Below, piece by piece: positions 11,807 to 20,500 of a stretch of 64,000 bases of DNA. Source of the stretch: CAVPEV01 sp963703555 (GTDB lineage: Bacteria; Actinomycetota; Actinomycetes; Actinomycetales; Cellulomonadaceae); NCBI GenBank assembly GCA_963703555.1, contig CAVPEV010000047.1, positions 1 through 64,000 of the forward strand, written 5' to 3'. The notes below the pieces were generated by a model. The model made no database searches and had not been told where the DNA came from. It worked only from the letters and a program-made list of their open reading frames with translations. Each line of letters begins with the position of its first letter. Within the stretch, counting starts at the first letter, position 1. The position numbers and the translations under genes are program-made.

Positions 11807-12163
11807 TCACCACCCTGCAGCAGCCCGATCGCGCAGGTAGTCCCGCAGCGCCACAGCGTTGTTGTGCTCACGATCGCGGGAGCTGAACAGCAGCACGACG
11901 CGATCGGGAACCACGAGGGGTCGCCAGGCATCCGGATGCGCGTCCAGCTCGAGGAAGTAACGACGCCGGAACTGCTCCCATCTGGCCGGGTCGTGCCCGA
12001 ACCATTGCCGCAGCTCGGTGCTCGGTGCCACGTCCTTGAGCCAGCCGTCCATCCGGATCCGGTCGCGCGTGAGACCACGGGGCCACAGCCGCTCCACCAG
12101 AAAGACCTTGCCGTCGCTCGGCACCGTCGGGTCGTACACCCGGACCAGCTCGATCTCGCTCAC
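11807..12163 (-). CDS. DUF488 family protein (YeaO-like)
   Basis: This 118-residue protein matches the DUF488 pattern: ELVRVYDPTVP near the start, VERLWPRGLTRDRI, LKDVAPSTELRQWFGHDP, WEQFRRRYFLEL and a C-terminal VVLLFSSRDREHNNAVAL. The biochemical role of the family is not established. GTG at 12163 is chosen over an upstream ATG because GGGGAG lies 5 nt before it and homologues start here. It appears intact, in contrast to its neighbours on both sides. Confidence 0.85.
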   Translation of the reverse strand: MSEIELVRVYDPTVPSDGKVFLVERLWPRGLTRDRIRMDGWLKDVAPSTELRQWFGHDPARWEQFRRRYFLELDAHPDAWRPLVVPDRVVLLFSSRDREHNNAVALRDYLRDRAAAGW

Positions 12164-12409
12164 CGCCGCTCCCCGCACAGCACCCGGCGCTGTCCAGCGA
12201 TCGTCCGGCACCCCGACCCTGGCATGGCGGAATGGCCACGCTCACCGAGCATCGCCCGTTGACACGAACTCTGACCGTAGCAACCAGGACGGCGCCGAAC
12301 GAAGCCCCTCGTGCGTGCGGTGATCGATCCCCGCCATGGTGGCGGATCGGGTGCTCTCCTCCCGCCGGTGGCACGTCCCACCGGATGACCCGGCCACGAG
12401 AGGACGACC

Positions 12410-12511
12410 ATGAGCCCCGCCGCTCGCACGACGACGGGCACGACGGTGTGCGCCGAGGGCTTCACGTGCCCGTCGTGCATGGCGACGGTCGAGCAGCGGC
12501 TCGGCCGGTGA
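12410..12511 (+). pseudogene. Truncated heavy-metal-associated (HMA/CopZ-like) domain
   Basis: The 33-codon frame ends in TGA after the first alpha-helix of an HMA fold. It contains the metal-binding motif GFTCPSCMATVEQRLGR, as in copper chaperones and P-type ATPase N-domains, but lacks the remaining roughly 35 residues (strands 2-4). ATG at 12410 follows GAGAGGACGACC. The gene looks cut off rather than naturally short. It adds to the cluster of shortened redox and metal genes in this patch. Confidence 0.6.
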
Positions 12512-12581
12512 TCTCGCTGTTCGTGACGCTGCGCGGCTGCCGGCCGAGTCGGGCAGCTCGTCTCGCATGGTGGAACACCAG

Positions 12582-12610
12582 TTCCCATCCCGGCCGGGCC
12601 GACCTACTGT
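12582..12610 (+). promoter_or_regulatory. Probable promoter of the metY-metX transcription unit
   Basis: A -10 TACTGT (12605-12610) and a weak -35 TTCCCA (12582-12587) are separated by 17 nt. Transcription would start at the ATG of the short uORF at 12617, leaving a leader of about 215 nt before metY. Confidence 0.45.
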
Positions 12611-12616
12611 CACGGC

Positions 12617-12640
12617 ATGTCCCGCCGAATGTGCCGCTGA
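12617..12640 (+). CDS. Possible leader peptide MSRRMCR ahead of metY
   Basis: A seven-codon uORF (MSRRMCR, then TGA) begins exactly 6 nt after a TACTGT hexamer, the leaderless layout. It contains Met and Cys codons and precedes two methionine/sulfur assimilation genes. Leaderless Cys-containing leader peptides that control downstream sulfur genes are documented in mycobacteria and are common in actinobacteria. The roughly 190 nt between this uORF and metY contains small hairpins, but no SAM riboswitch consensus was recognised. Regulatory function is inference. Confidence 0.4.
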   Translation: MSRRMCR

Positions 12641-12832
12641 CCAGCGCACGCTCGGCTGTGCCTGCCCGGCACCCGGCTCGTCCGTCACACGTCTGACTCG
12701 TGACGTCGCAGACCGAGGTCCGATCCCGGTGGGCCCCTTCCCCAGCACGCACGTGCGCCCCCGGCCGATGGCGGCGACACGTGTGCTCCCGTCGGTCCCC
12801 ACCCCCTGTACCGACTGCCGAGGAGCACTCCT

Positions 12833-14155
12833 GTGACCGACCCCCGCACCTGGTCCTTCGAGACCCGCCAGATCCACGCCGGCCAGACCCCCGACCCCGC
12901 CACCGGGGCCCGCGCCCTGCCGATCTACCAGACCACCTCCTACGTCTTCGACTCCGCCCAGCAGGCCGCCGACCGGTTCGCCCTGGCCGACCTGGGACCG
13001 ATCTACACCCGGATCGGCAACCCCACCCAGGAGGTCGTCGAGAACCGGATCGCCGCGCTGGAGGGCGGGGTCGGTGCCCTGCTCGTCGCCAGCGGCCAGG
13101 CGGCCGAGACGTTCGCCGTGCTCAACCTCGCCGAGGCCGGCGACCACGTCGTGGCCAGCCCGAGCCTGTACGGCGGCACCTACAACCTGCTGCACCACAC
13201 CCTGGCCAAGCTGGGCATCGAGACCACGTTCGTCGACGACCCGCACGACGCCCGGTCCTGGCAGCAGGCCATCCGGCCCACCACCAAGCTGCTGTTCGCC
13301 GAGACGATCCCCAACCCGCGGTCGGACGTCCTGGACATCGAGACGGTCGCCGGCGTCGCGCACGCAGCCGGCGTGCCGCTCGTCGTCGACAACACGATCG
13401 CCACGCCGTACCTCATCAACCCCATCGACTGGGGAGCCGACATCGTCGTGCACTCCGCGACGAAGTATCTCGGCGGGCACGGCACCTCGGTGGGCGGCGT
13501 CATCGTCGACGCCGGCACGTTCGACTTCGCGGCCCAGCCGACGCGGTTCCCGGCCTACAACACGCCGGACCCGAGCTACCACGGCATCGTCTACGCCCGC
13601 GATCTCGGGGTCGGCAGCCCGCTCGGCGCCAACCTCGCGTTCATCCTCAAGGCCCGCGTCCAGCTGCTCCGGGACCTCGGTGCCGCCATCTCGCCGTTCA
13701 ACGCGTTCCTCATTGCCCAGGGCATCGAGACCCTGTCACTGCGCATGGAGCGGCACGTCGCCAACGCCCAGCAGGTGGCCGAGTGGCTCCAGACGCACGA
13801 CGACGTGCTCGGCGTGCAGTACGCCGGGCTGGAGTCGAGCCCGTGGCACGCGAACGCGGTGAAGTACGCGCCGAAAGGGGCCGGTGGGGTCCTCGCCTTC
13901 GAGATCGCCGGCGGGCTGGCAGCCGGGCAGGCGTTCGTCTCCGGGCTGCAGCTGCACTCCCACGTGGCCAACATCGGCGACGTGCGCTCGCTGGTCATCC
14001 ACCCGGCCTCGACCACGCACAGCCAGCTCACCCCGGCCGAGCAGGCGCAGTCCGGCGTGACCCCGGGCCTGATCCGGCTGGCCGTCGGCATCGAGGGCAT
14101 CGACGACATCCTCGCCGACCTCGAGGCGGGCTTCCGCGCAGCGCGGGCGGCGTGA
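12833..14155 (+). CDS. metY: O-acetylhomoserine aminocarboxypropyltransferase (sulfhydrylase)
   Basis: This 440-residue PLP enzyme of the Cys/Met metabolism family makes homocysteine from O-acetylhomoserine and sulfide. Visible are the N-terminal RQIHAGQTPDPATGARALPIYQ-type opening, YTRIGNPTQEVVE, ASGQAAETF, DNTIATPYL and the PLP lysine in HSATKYLGGHG (Lys211). The length (over 420) and insertions favour the MetY sulfhydrylase branch over MetB or MetC. GTG at 12833 has AGGAG 7 nt upstream. The stop overlaps the metX start by GTGA, so the two are co-translated. Confidence 0.94.
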   Translation: MTDPRTWSFETRQIHAGQTPDPATGARALPIYQTTSYVFDSAQQAADRFALADLGPIYTRIGNPTQEVVENRIAALEGGVGALLVASGQAAETFAVLNLAEAGDHVVASPSLYGGTYNLLHHTLAKLGIETTFVDDPHDARSWQQAIRPTTKLLFAETIPNPRSDVLDIETVAGVAHAAGVPLVVDNTIATPYLINPIDWGADIVVHSATKYLGGHGTSVGGVIVDAGTFDFAAQPTRFPAYNTPDPSYHGIVYARDLGVGSPLGANLAFILKARVQLLRDLGAAISPFNAFLIAQGIETLSLRMERHVANAQQVAEWLQTHDDVLGVQYAGLESSPWHANAVKYAPKGAGGVLAFEIAGGLAAGQAFVSGLQLHSHVANIGDVRSLVIHPASTTHSQLTPAEQAQSGVTPGLIRLAVGIEGIDDILADLEAGFRAARAA

Positions 14156-15333
14156 CCGTGCGGATCCTCGGCCCGGCCCGCGCCCGCCCGGCACGCCGCA
14201 CCGAGCTGGGGGACATCCCCGCGAGCGGCGCGTGGCGCCCCGGCGACGACCCTGGTCACCGCCGGTTCGTCGACGTGGGGGACTTGCCGCTGGAGGTGGG
14301 CGGCACCCTGCCGGCCGTGCGCCTGGCCTACGAGACGTGGGGCCGGCTCGCCCCCGACGCGAGCAACGCGGTCCTCGTGCTGCACGCCCTGACGGGTGAC
14401 TCGCACGTGACCGGAGACGCCGGCCCCGGCCACCCGACCACCGGGTGGTGGTCGTCTCTGGTCGGCCCCGGGCGCCCCATCGACACCGACCGGTGGTTCG
14501 TCGTCGCGCCGAACGTGCTCGGCGGCTGCCAGGGCAGCACCGGTCCGGCGTCGCAGGGGCCCGGCCGGCGGCCGTGGGGCGCCCGGTTCCCGCACGTCAC
14601 GGTGCGCGACCAGGTGGCGGCCGAGCAGCGGCTCGCCGACGAGCTGGGCGTGCGCACCTGGGCGCTGGTCATCGGCGGGTCGATGGGCGGTCAGCGCGCG
14701 CTGGAGTGGGCGGCCATCGTCCCCGAGCGGGTGCGCCGGCTCGCGGCGGTCGCCACCACCGCCGTGACCTCGGCGGACCAGATCGCCAGCCTGCACACCC
14801 AGGTCGCGGCCATCCGCGCCGATCCCCGGTACGCCGACGGCGACTACTACGACGCCCCCGACGGGCAGGGCCCGCACGTGGGGCTGGGGCTGGCCCGGCA
14901 GATCGCCCACCTGAGCTACCGCAGCGCCACCGAGCTCGACGACCGGTTCGGGCGCATCCCCCAGGGCGCGGAGGAGCCGATGGAGGGTGGTCGGTTCGCG
15001 GTGCAGTCCTACCTGGAGCACCACGGCGAGAAGCTCACCCGCCGGTTCGACGCCAACACCTACATCACCCTCGCCCGGTCCATGCTCACCCACGACCTGG
15101 GCCGCGACCGTGGCGGTGCGGACCTCGCCCTGGCCCACGTCACCGCTCGCACCCTGGTCGTCGCGGTGGACTCCGACCGGCTGTTCCCGCGCGCCCAGTC
15201 CGAGCGGATCGCCGCCGGCATCCCGGGCGCGGAGCCCGTGCAGGTCCTGCACTCGCGGGCCGGCCACGACGGCTTCCTCCTCGAGGCCGACCAGCTCGGG
15301 GGGTCGGTCCGCCGGCTCCTCGTCGACGGCTGA
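14152..15333 (+). CDS. metX: Homoserine O-acetyltransferase
   Basis: This 393-residue alpha/beta-hydrolase-fold enzyme acetylates homoserine with acetyl-CoA, supplying the MetY substrate. Family signatures include AYETWGRLAPDASNAVLVLH, NVLGGCQGSTGP, the nucleophile elbow IGGSMGGQ, ALEWA, and the late VDSDRLFP (Asp) and SRAGHDGFLLE (His) of the triad. GTG at 14152 overlaps the metY stop. GTG at 14158 is an in-frame alternative. The gene pair forms the direct-sulfhydrylation route to homocysteine. Confidence 0.94.
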   Translation: MTVRILGPARARPARRTELGDIPASGAWRPGDDPGHRRFVDVGDLPLEVGGTLPAVRLAYETWGRLAPDASNAVLVLHALTGDSHVTGDAGPGHPTTGWWSSLVGPGRPIDTDRWFVVAPNVLGGCQGSTGPASQGPGRRPWGARFPHVTVRDQVAAEQRLADELGVRTWALVIGGSMGGQRALEWAAIVPERVRRLAAVATTAVTSADQIASLHTQVAAIRADPRYADGDYYDAPDGQGPHVGLGLARQIAHLSYRSATELDDRFGRIPQGAEEPMEGGRFAVQSYLEHHGEKLTRRFDANTYITLARSMLTHDLGRDRGGADLALAHVTARTLVVAVDSDRLFPRAQSERIAAGIPGAEPVQVLHSRAGHDGFLLEADQLGGSVRRLLVDG

Positions 15334-15489
15334 GCCTGGATCCGTAAGTTGGTGGGTGGCCCGGGAGGGTCGGGTGTGGCTGAGCCTTGATCGTCCTTGG
15401 TGGCTCCGGTGGATTGGCCGCCCGGTCCTCCGGGGCGCCTCGGCTGCTGAGTGAGATGCGCGGTTCGGTCGCTGTTTACGGATCGAGGC
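15334..15489. repeat. Possible MITE-like segment bounded by 15-bp imperfect inverted repeats
   Basis: GCCTGGATCCGTAAG (15334-15348) recurs in inverted form at 15475-15489 (GCCTCGATCCGTAAA on the other strand), 13 of 15 positions identical. The 126 nt between have no open frame of note. The segment abuts the metX stop on one side and breaks a recombinase remnant on the other, so it may be a small inserted element. No clear target-site duplication was found. Confidence 0.4.
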
Positions 15490-15625
15490 TTAGCCACCGC
15501 CATCCCCTCGCGAGTCCGCGCCCGAGCCAGGTCGGCTTCGAACTCGGCGACCATCGCCAGGACATTGAACAGCAGCCGCCCAATCGGATCGTTCGGGCAG
15601 TGCAGCGACCCGCCGATCGCTAAGC
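15490..15625 (-). pseudogene. Serine recombinase (resolvase/invertase) remnant
   Basis: On the minus strand this stretch translates to GGSLHCPNDPIGRLLFNVLA followed by MVAEFEADLARARTREGMAV, the conserved end of the catalytic domain and start of the long E-helix of small serine recombinases. The N-terminal Ser-containing part and the C-terminal HTH are both missing. The match breaks off at the inverted repeat on the left and at a perfect hairpin on the right. It is a fragment only. Confidence 0.8.
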
Positions 15626-15661
15626 GGGACAGGACCCCGGCGTAGGCCGGGGTCCTGTCCC
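15626..15661. terminator. Perfect 15-bp hairpin, terminator-like
   Basis: GGGACAGGACCCCGG and its exact reverse complement flank a 6-nt loop (cgtagg). There is no T-run on either side. It could be a terminator or the surviving end of a mobile element, since it marks the exact edge of the recombinase remnant. Confidence 0.6.
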
Positions 15662-15701
15662 ATGGCTGCGCTGGTGTTTCGTGCGCACCGCCAGCGACCG
15701 G

Positions 15702-15986
15702 CTACTGCCTGTTCCTGTGGTCGTGGTCCGACCCACGGGTATCGAGACCCGGCCCGATCATCGTCTGGATCATGATCGCGACGCCGATGAGCACTGCGCC
15801 CATCGGGAAGAGCGCCGAACGCACCAACGTCAGGATAATGTTGACAGCGTCCAGGCCTACATCGGCGTTAGCCCCAGCGAGTTTGGTCAGTCCCACGTAA
15901 GCGTCAGCCCCGTAGATCAGCAGGATGGCGCCCAGGATCAGCAGGACCACAGCCCACTGGATGCACCGCTTGGCGGTTGGGTGCAC
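15702..15986 (-). CDS. Small two-pass membrane protein, unknown function
   Basis: This 94-residue protein has two clear hydrophobic helices (about residues 11-28 and 58-76), the first preceded by a basic segment. The tail is hydrophilic and His/Asp/Arg-rich. GTG at 15986 has AAGGAG 7 nt upstream. Base composition is visibly lower in GC than the flanking housekeeping genes, and the gene sits among remnants of mobile elements, so horizontal origin is likely. No family was recognised. Confidence 0.6.
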   Translation of the reverse strand: MHPTAKRCIQWAVVLLILGAILLIYGADAYVGLTKLAGANADVGLDAVNIILTLVRSALFPMGAVLIGVAIMIQTMIGPGLDTRGSDHDHRNRQ

Positions 15987-16069
15987 GTGTCAACTCCTTG
16001 GTCAGGAGCCCCAGTACCCGATGGCCAGGTGCGGGACCGTCGAAAGTGCCTTGAACTTAGCGGTCGCGA

Positions 16070-16483
16070 TCACTTCTCCCCATGGCACGGTGCCGACACC
16101 GTTGGACCCGGCCGAGGCGAGCCCGAGGCCGTCGCTGCGACACCCGCGGACTGACCGCCACCGGCCACCTCGAAGCCCTGACTGGCGACGGCGTTGAGCG
16201 CCTCGTCGCCGGACGCTAGCAACTCACCGAGGCGAGCCTCGCTCAGCCCTCCAGGCAGCGTGCCGTCATCGTTCGCGACGACCACGACAGTGTCGTCATC
16301 CAGAGGACCCGTCGGGTAGAAGGTGCCCTCCGAAGTGCTGACCGCGTTCCGCGGATCGACGATCACATAGTCCTGCTCTGGCTCGGCTACCACCTCCTCG
16401 GCCGCTCCTGCAGACGCTGTGCTTGCCATCATCGCGACCGCAACTGCCGCGACGGCCCCGATAGTTCTGCGTCGATACTGCAT
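16070..16483 (-). CDS. Small secreted protein, unknown function
   Basis: A 137-residue product begins MQYRRRTIGAVAAVAVAMM and continues to a likely signal-peptidase site near ASAGA (about residue 26-28). The mature part is acidic (PEQDYVIVDP, GPLDDDTVVVVANDDGTLPG) with a C-terminal Gly/Ser-rich tail that ends in a Cys. GGGGGAGG precedes the ATG. It lies 83 nt upstream of the two-pass membrane gene on the same strand, so the two may act together. No family was recognised. Confidence 0.6.
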   Translation of the reverse strand: MQYRRRTIGAVAAVAVAMMASTASAGAAEEVVAEPEQDYVIVDPRNAVSTSEGTFYPTGPLDDDTVVVVANDDGTLPGGLSEARLGELLASGDEALNAVASQGFEVAGGGQSAGVAATASGSPRPGPTVSAPCHGEK

Positions 16484-16570
16484 CGTGTCGACCTCCCCCA
16501 CCAACTCGTCGCTGACCGATTCCTGGCCAGGCGGGAGTGCGATTTCCCCCTGCGCTAGTCACGCAAACTC

Positions 16571-16978
16571 CCTGACGGCGCGGCGGTCGCGATCCTGCTG
16601 GTTGCCTCGCTCGTCGTCTGATTCGTGACCCAGGCCCGCTCGCGCAGCCTGCGCCTGCTGGGTGGTGTGCCGCCAGCGCGCATCCACGGCCAGGACGGGC
16701 TGGAGATGGTCGCCAACGTGGGCATCTCCACGGTGGCGGGGTTCGCCGCCGTCGCCGCCTACACCGGCTGGACGCGTGGTGTCGAGCATCTGCCCGTGTT
16801 CCTGCGCGAGCTGGCCGCGCCCGCGGTCGGTGTGCTGCTGGCGGTGGCAGCGGTGATCGTGGTCCTGTCACTGGTCACGCGCCCCACGGTGAGCGCTATC
16901 GCTCGCCGACAGATCCCCTTGCGGGCGTTCGGCCGCGTAGGGACAGTGGTCCGGTTCGCCGCGGTAGTGCTGAGCGTG
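16571..16978 (+). pseudogene. Remnant of an FtsX-like ABC transporter permease (C-terminal part)
   Basis: The frame reads AAVAILLVASLVV, an in-frame TGA, then FVTQARSRSLRLLGGVPPAR and two more hydrophobic stretches (about 16736-16780 and 16818-16872). A membrane helix followed by a charged RSRSLRLLG-type segment and further helices is the usual C-terminal layout of FtsX/MacB-type permeases. The internal stop and missing N-terminal half mark it as broken. Family assignment is by motif resemblance only. Confidence 0.5.
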
Positions 16979-17306
16979 GGTCGCCGAGCTCACCGACCTG
17001 CTGGACCTGACCGGCCGGCCGGCGGGCATGCGCGTCATCGTGCGCAAGGAACGCCCCCACCCCGGCGCCCAGCTACGGTTCGACGACGTCGACGGGACGC
17101 GGATCACCGCCTTCGCCACGAACACCACCCGCGGCCAGCTGCCCGACCTGGAACCACGTCACCGGCGCCGGGCCCGCTGCGAAGACCGCATCCGCATCGC
17201 CAAGGCTCCCCCGCCAGCGGGAGGTACCCCCACCGGCCTGACCAACCTGCCCGCGAGCGTGGCCCGCACCGGGCGACGCGTGGTCCTGCACCTGTCCAAC
17301 CGATAA
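16979..17306 (+). pseudogene. IS1380-type transposase remnant
   Basis: The frame contains MRVIVRKERPHPGAQLRFDD, then ITAFATNTTRGQLPDLEPRH and RRRARCEDRIRIAK, a well-conserved stretch of IS1380-family DDE transposases. The N-terminal half is absent, replaced by the permease remnant. A short insertion (APPPAGGTP) and an early end replace the final catalytic region. No terminal repeats were found, so this is a decayed fragment. Confidence 0.75.
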
Positions 17307-17536
17307 GGCACCCGGTGAAAGACCGAGGCTGGCTCGTCGCGATCCCCCTTGACAAGACATATGAGCGTCCTGGTCTGTGGATTGCGCGTAAGTCCGCCGT
17401 GCACCCCGCTAGGTTCGGCACGTCGAGACGTGCGGCCCCAGCCGAGGCCTGCCGGGCACGGTCCGACGGCATCGTGGGGCCTGACGGCTCCGGGGGTCGC
17501 GGAACCCGGAAAGGTGCAGCGATGCAGGAGGACCCG
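17307..17536. other. Non-coding gap before the giant membrane protein
   Basis: No convincing gene is seen. A perfect TTGACA lies at 17349-17354 on the plus strand, but no good -10 follows at 16-18 nt. The ribosome-binding site AGGAGG is at 17526-17531. Confidence 0.4.
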
Positions 17537-20500
17537 ATGACCGCGAGCCCGTCGCCGTGGTTCGCCGACCCGATGGGGCGCGCGCGGTACCGGCGGTGGG
17601 ACGGTCGGCAGTGGACCACGTGGCTGTCCGACGGAATCACCGTGTGGGAGGACCCCCGGCCCGTGCGTCGGCGCCTGGTGCCGGCGGACGTCACCGGCGT
17701 CCAGTTCGTCGACGAGTTCTTCCTGCCCGAGGCGAAGGCGAGAGGACTGGTCGGCGACGGCCTCGAGCACGAGCTGCGCACCGTCCTCACCGAGCTCTAC
17801 GCCGAGGCCACCACGCTGTGGAATCCGGTGGACGGCGCTGTGCCGTCCAGGCCGTCCAGCTGGGGCCCGGCGCCTGCTGCGATGTCGCCACCTGCCTCAG
17901 CGGCTGGCGCGCCGTACGCACAGCGGCCAGCGCCGTCGTCCGGGCCGTCGTCGCAACCCCCGGGTGCGGCGTTCCCCGGTGGTGCCCGTCCCGCACCGAC
18001 GACCGCCCGGCCGGTTCCTGGTGCGCCGTCACCCGCGGTGCGCCGATGGCGCGCGGTCCGGGAGGCGACCGGCTCCGCGGTCGCCCTGCACGGGCTGGCC
18101 TACCTCGGGGTGCTCCTGCTCTTCGTGGGTGTCTTCGGCCTCGTCGCCTTCGCCTTCGGTGACGTCACGCCGTCGATGCGTCCGGTTGCCGAACTGGCTT
18201 CGGCGGTGGTCCCGTTCCTCGCCGCCTGGTGGCTCAGGCGGCACGATGCCGTCGTCGTCGGGCGTGGCCTCGAGGTGGTCGGCGCGCTGCTGCTCCCCGT
18301 GCTCCTCGTCACGTCCGCGGTCGACGGCTTCCCGTTCCCGCCCGACCCGCGCGGAGCGGCCCTGGTCGTCTCCCTCGTCGCGGCATGCCTGCTCACGGCC
18401 GTCGCGTACGCCGCGTGGTCCGTGCGCGTGCCGACCAGCGGGCTGCGCCACGCCGCCGCTCCGGCGATCTGGCTGGGTGCGGCGATGGCGACCCTCGGCG
18501 CGGGGCGGCCGATCCCCACCGGGCAGGACGTCGCCGTCCCCAGCGCCGTCCAGGCCGCCGCGATGGCGGCCGCCCTCGCGCTCACGGTCGGCGTCGCGCG
18601 GCTGAAGCCGCAGTCGCTGCTCGGCCGCGCCACGCTCACCTCGGCGCTCCCGGGCGGCGTGGTCATCGCCGTGCTCGTCGTCCTGACCTGGACGTCCGAT
18701 GGGTGGCCCGCGGGCCCGGTCGCCGTCGCGGGCGTGTCGCTCGCGCTCGCCCTCCGCCTGCTCGAGCCGCGCATCGGCACCCTGGTCGTCGACCTCATGG
18801 GCCCGTTGTGGTGGGCGTCCGTCACGCTCGCCCTCGCCGCCGATCTCCCCGCTGCCGCCGCCGGCTGCGCGGGTGCCGTCGGCTTCGTGCTGCTCCTCGA
18901 GGACGCGGGTCGCCGTGGTCGCCCGGGGTGGGTCCTCAGGCTTCCGGCGGCCGGTCTGACGATCGCCCTGCTGACGACCTGGGCGGAGCCGGCGGTGGCG
19001 GCGGTCGGGCTCGGGATGGCGACCGTCTGGGCTGTGCTGCGCCGGGCGCACCCCTTCCCGAGCGGCGGCGGGGGCTTCGTCAGCGTGCTGGGCGCGGTCG
19101 CTCCGGCGGGTGCGGCCCTCGCCCTCGGGGCCGCCCACGGTGGGGTGGTCGGGCTCGCCGCGGCGACGGGGCTCGTCACGCTCGCGACGATCCCGGCGCG
19201 GTCGCGCGTACCCGTGCTGCGGCGCTCCGACGACGACGGGTACTGGAGTCTCTGGTGGCACTGCGGCGTCGTGGTTGCCGGGATCTCGGCCGCACTCGTC
19301 CTGGTCGGCACCTCCACGTCGGGCGATCGCTGGACCGTGGCGTCGGTCTTCGCGGTGCTCGCCGTCGTCTCCCTCGTCGGGCCGCTCGGCCGGGTGTCCC
19401 GGCCGTGGGCGGTCTCGGTTCTCGGTCTCGCGGCCTGGCTCGTCGGCTGTGACGTCGCCCGGGCGTCGGGCCTCGTGCGCGGACTGGTCCCGGCGGTCAT
19501 CGCTCTCGCTCTGGTCGCGGTGGCTCGCCGACCCGTCGCTGCGCACCTCGGGCTTGCCGGTCACACCCTCGGGCTCATCACCCTCGCGTTGACCGGTGCC
19601 GGGTGGGGTCGTGTCGGGGTCGTCGCCCTCGTGACGGCCGGGTTCGCCCTCACGGCGGCGCTCGACGACCGCGACCGATCCCCGGTCGGCACGGTGCTCG
19701 GGCACTGGGGTCCGTGGGCGCGGTACCTGCCGTGGTCCCTGACGGCGGCCGGGGTGCCCGCGGTCGTCTGGACGGCGCTCGCGGCCGCTGACGCCGTCCC
19801 GCTCCGGGCGGCGTGGGCTGTTGCGGTGCCTGCCGGCGCGGCCATGGTCTATGCGAGCGCCACTCGGTTCGCACTGCCGGACCGCCTGCGCAACGTGCTG
19901 ACCTGGGGCGGGTTCGCCGGTGCGCTCCTGGCCGTTCCCGGCGCCAGGGAGCAGTGGCCGGCCATCGTGGCGCTCGCGGCGGTCACCGTGCTCCCCGTGC
20001 TGCTCCCCGGAGAGCGCCGTCGGCCGGTGGTCGTGTGGACCGCGTGGGTGGCCGTGGTGCCGCTCGCCGGGCTGCTGCTGCGCGTGAGCCTCGCCCGGTT
20101 CGCCGCGCTCGCCGCCGAGACGCAGGTCGTGATTGTCCTCGTGGCCATCGGGGGAGTGCTGCTCCTCGGCGCGACCGTCGTGGACACCGCACGAGGCTCA
20201 TGGGTGCCCCGGTGGCTTCCGGACCGACCCGGCGCGCTGGCCCCGTTCGCGGTCGGGAGCGTCGCTGTGACCTCCGGTGCGCTCGGCTCGATCGGTGCGC
20301 CCGAGCCCGCGATCGGCGGTGTGCTCCTGCTCGTCACCGGTGGCGTGATCCTCGCGACCGGCGCCCTGCTGCGGGCCGGGACGCTCGGTGGCGTCGCCGT
20401 GGCGGTGGCGTGGATCGGCGTCATGCGGGTGGCGGGGGCGCAGGTCCACGACCGCCCATGGATCGCGGTCGCCACCGCATGGGGGCTCGCCGCGGCGGCC

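Noticed and set aside
12512..12832. SAM riboswitch upstream of metY
   Set aside because: I looked for the conserved core of SAM-I/IV aptamers and did not find it. Only small unrelated hairpins are visible.
15702..16483. Lactococcin-972-type bacteriocin with exporter
   Set aside because: A small secreted protein next to membrane genes and an FtsX-like remnant suggested it, but the characteristic residues of that bacteriocin family are not present and orientations differ.
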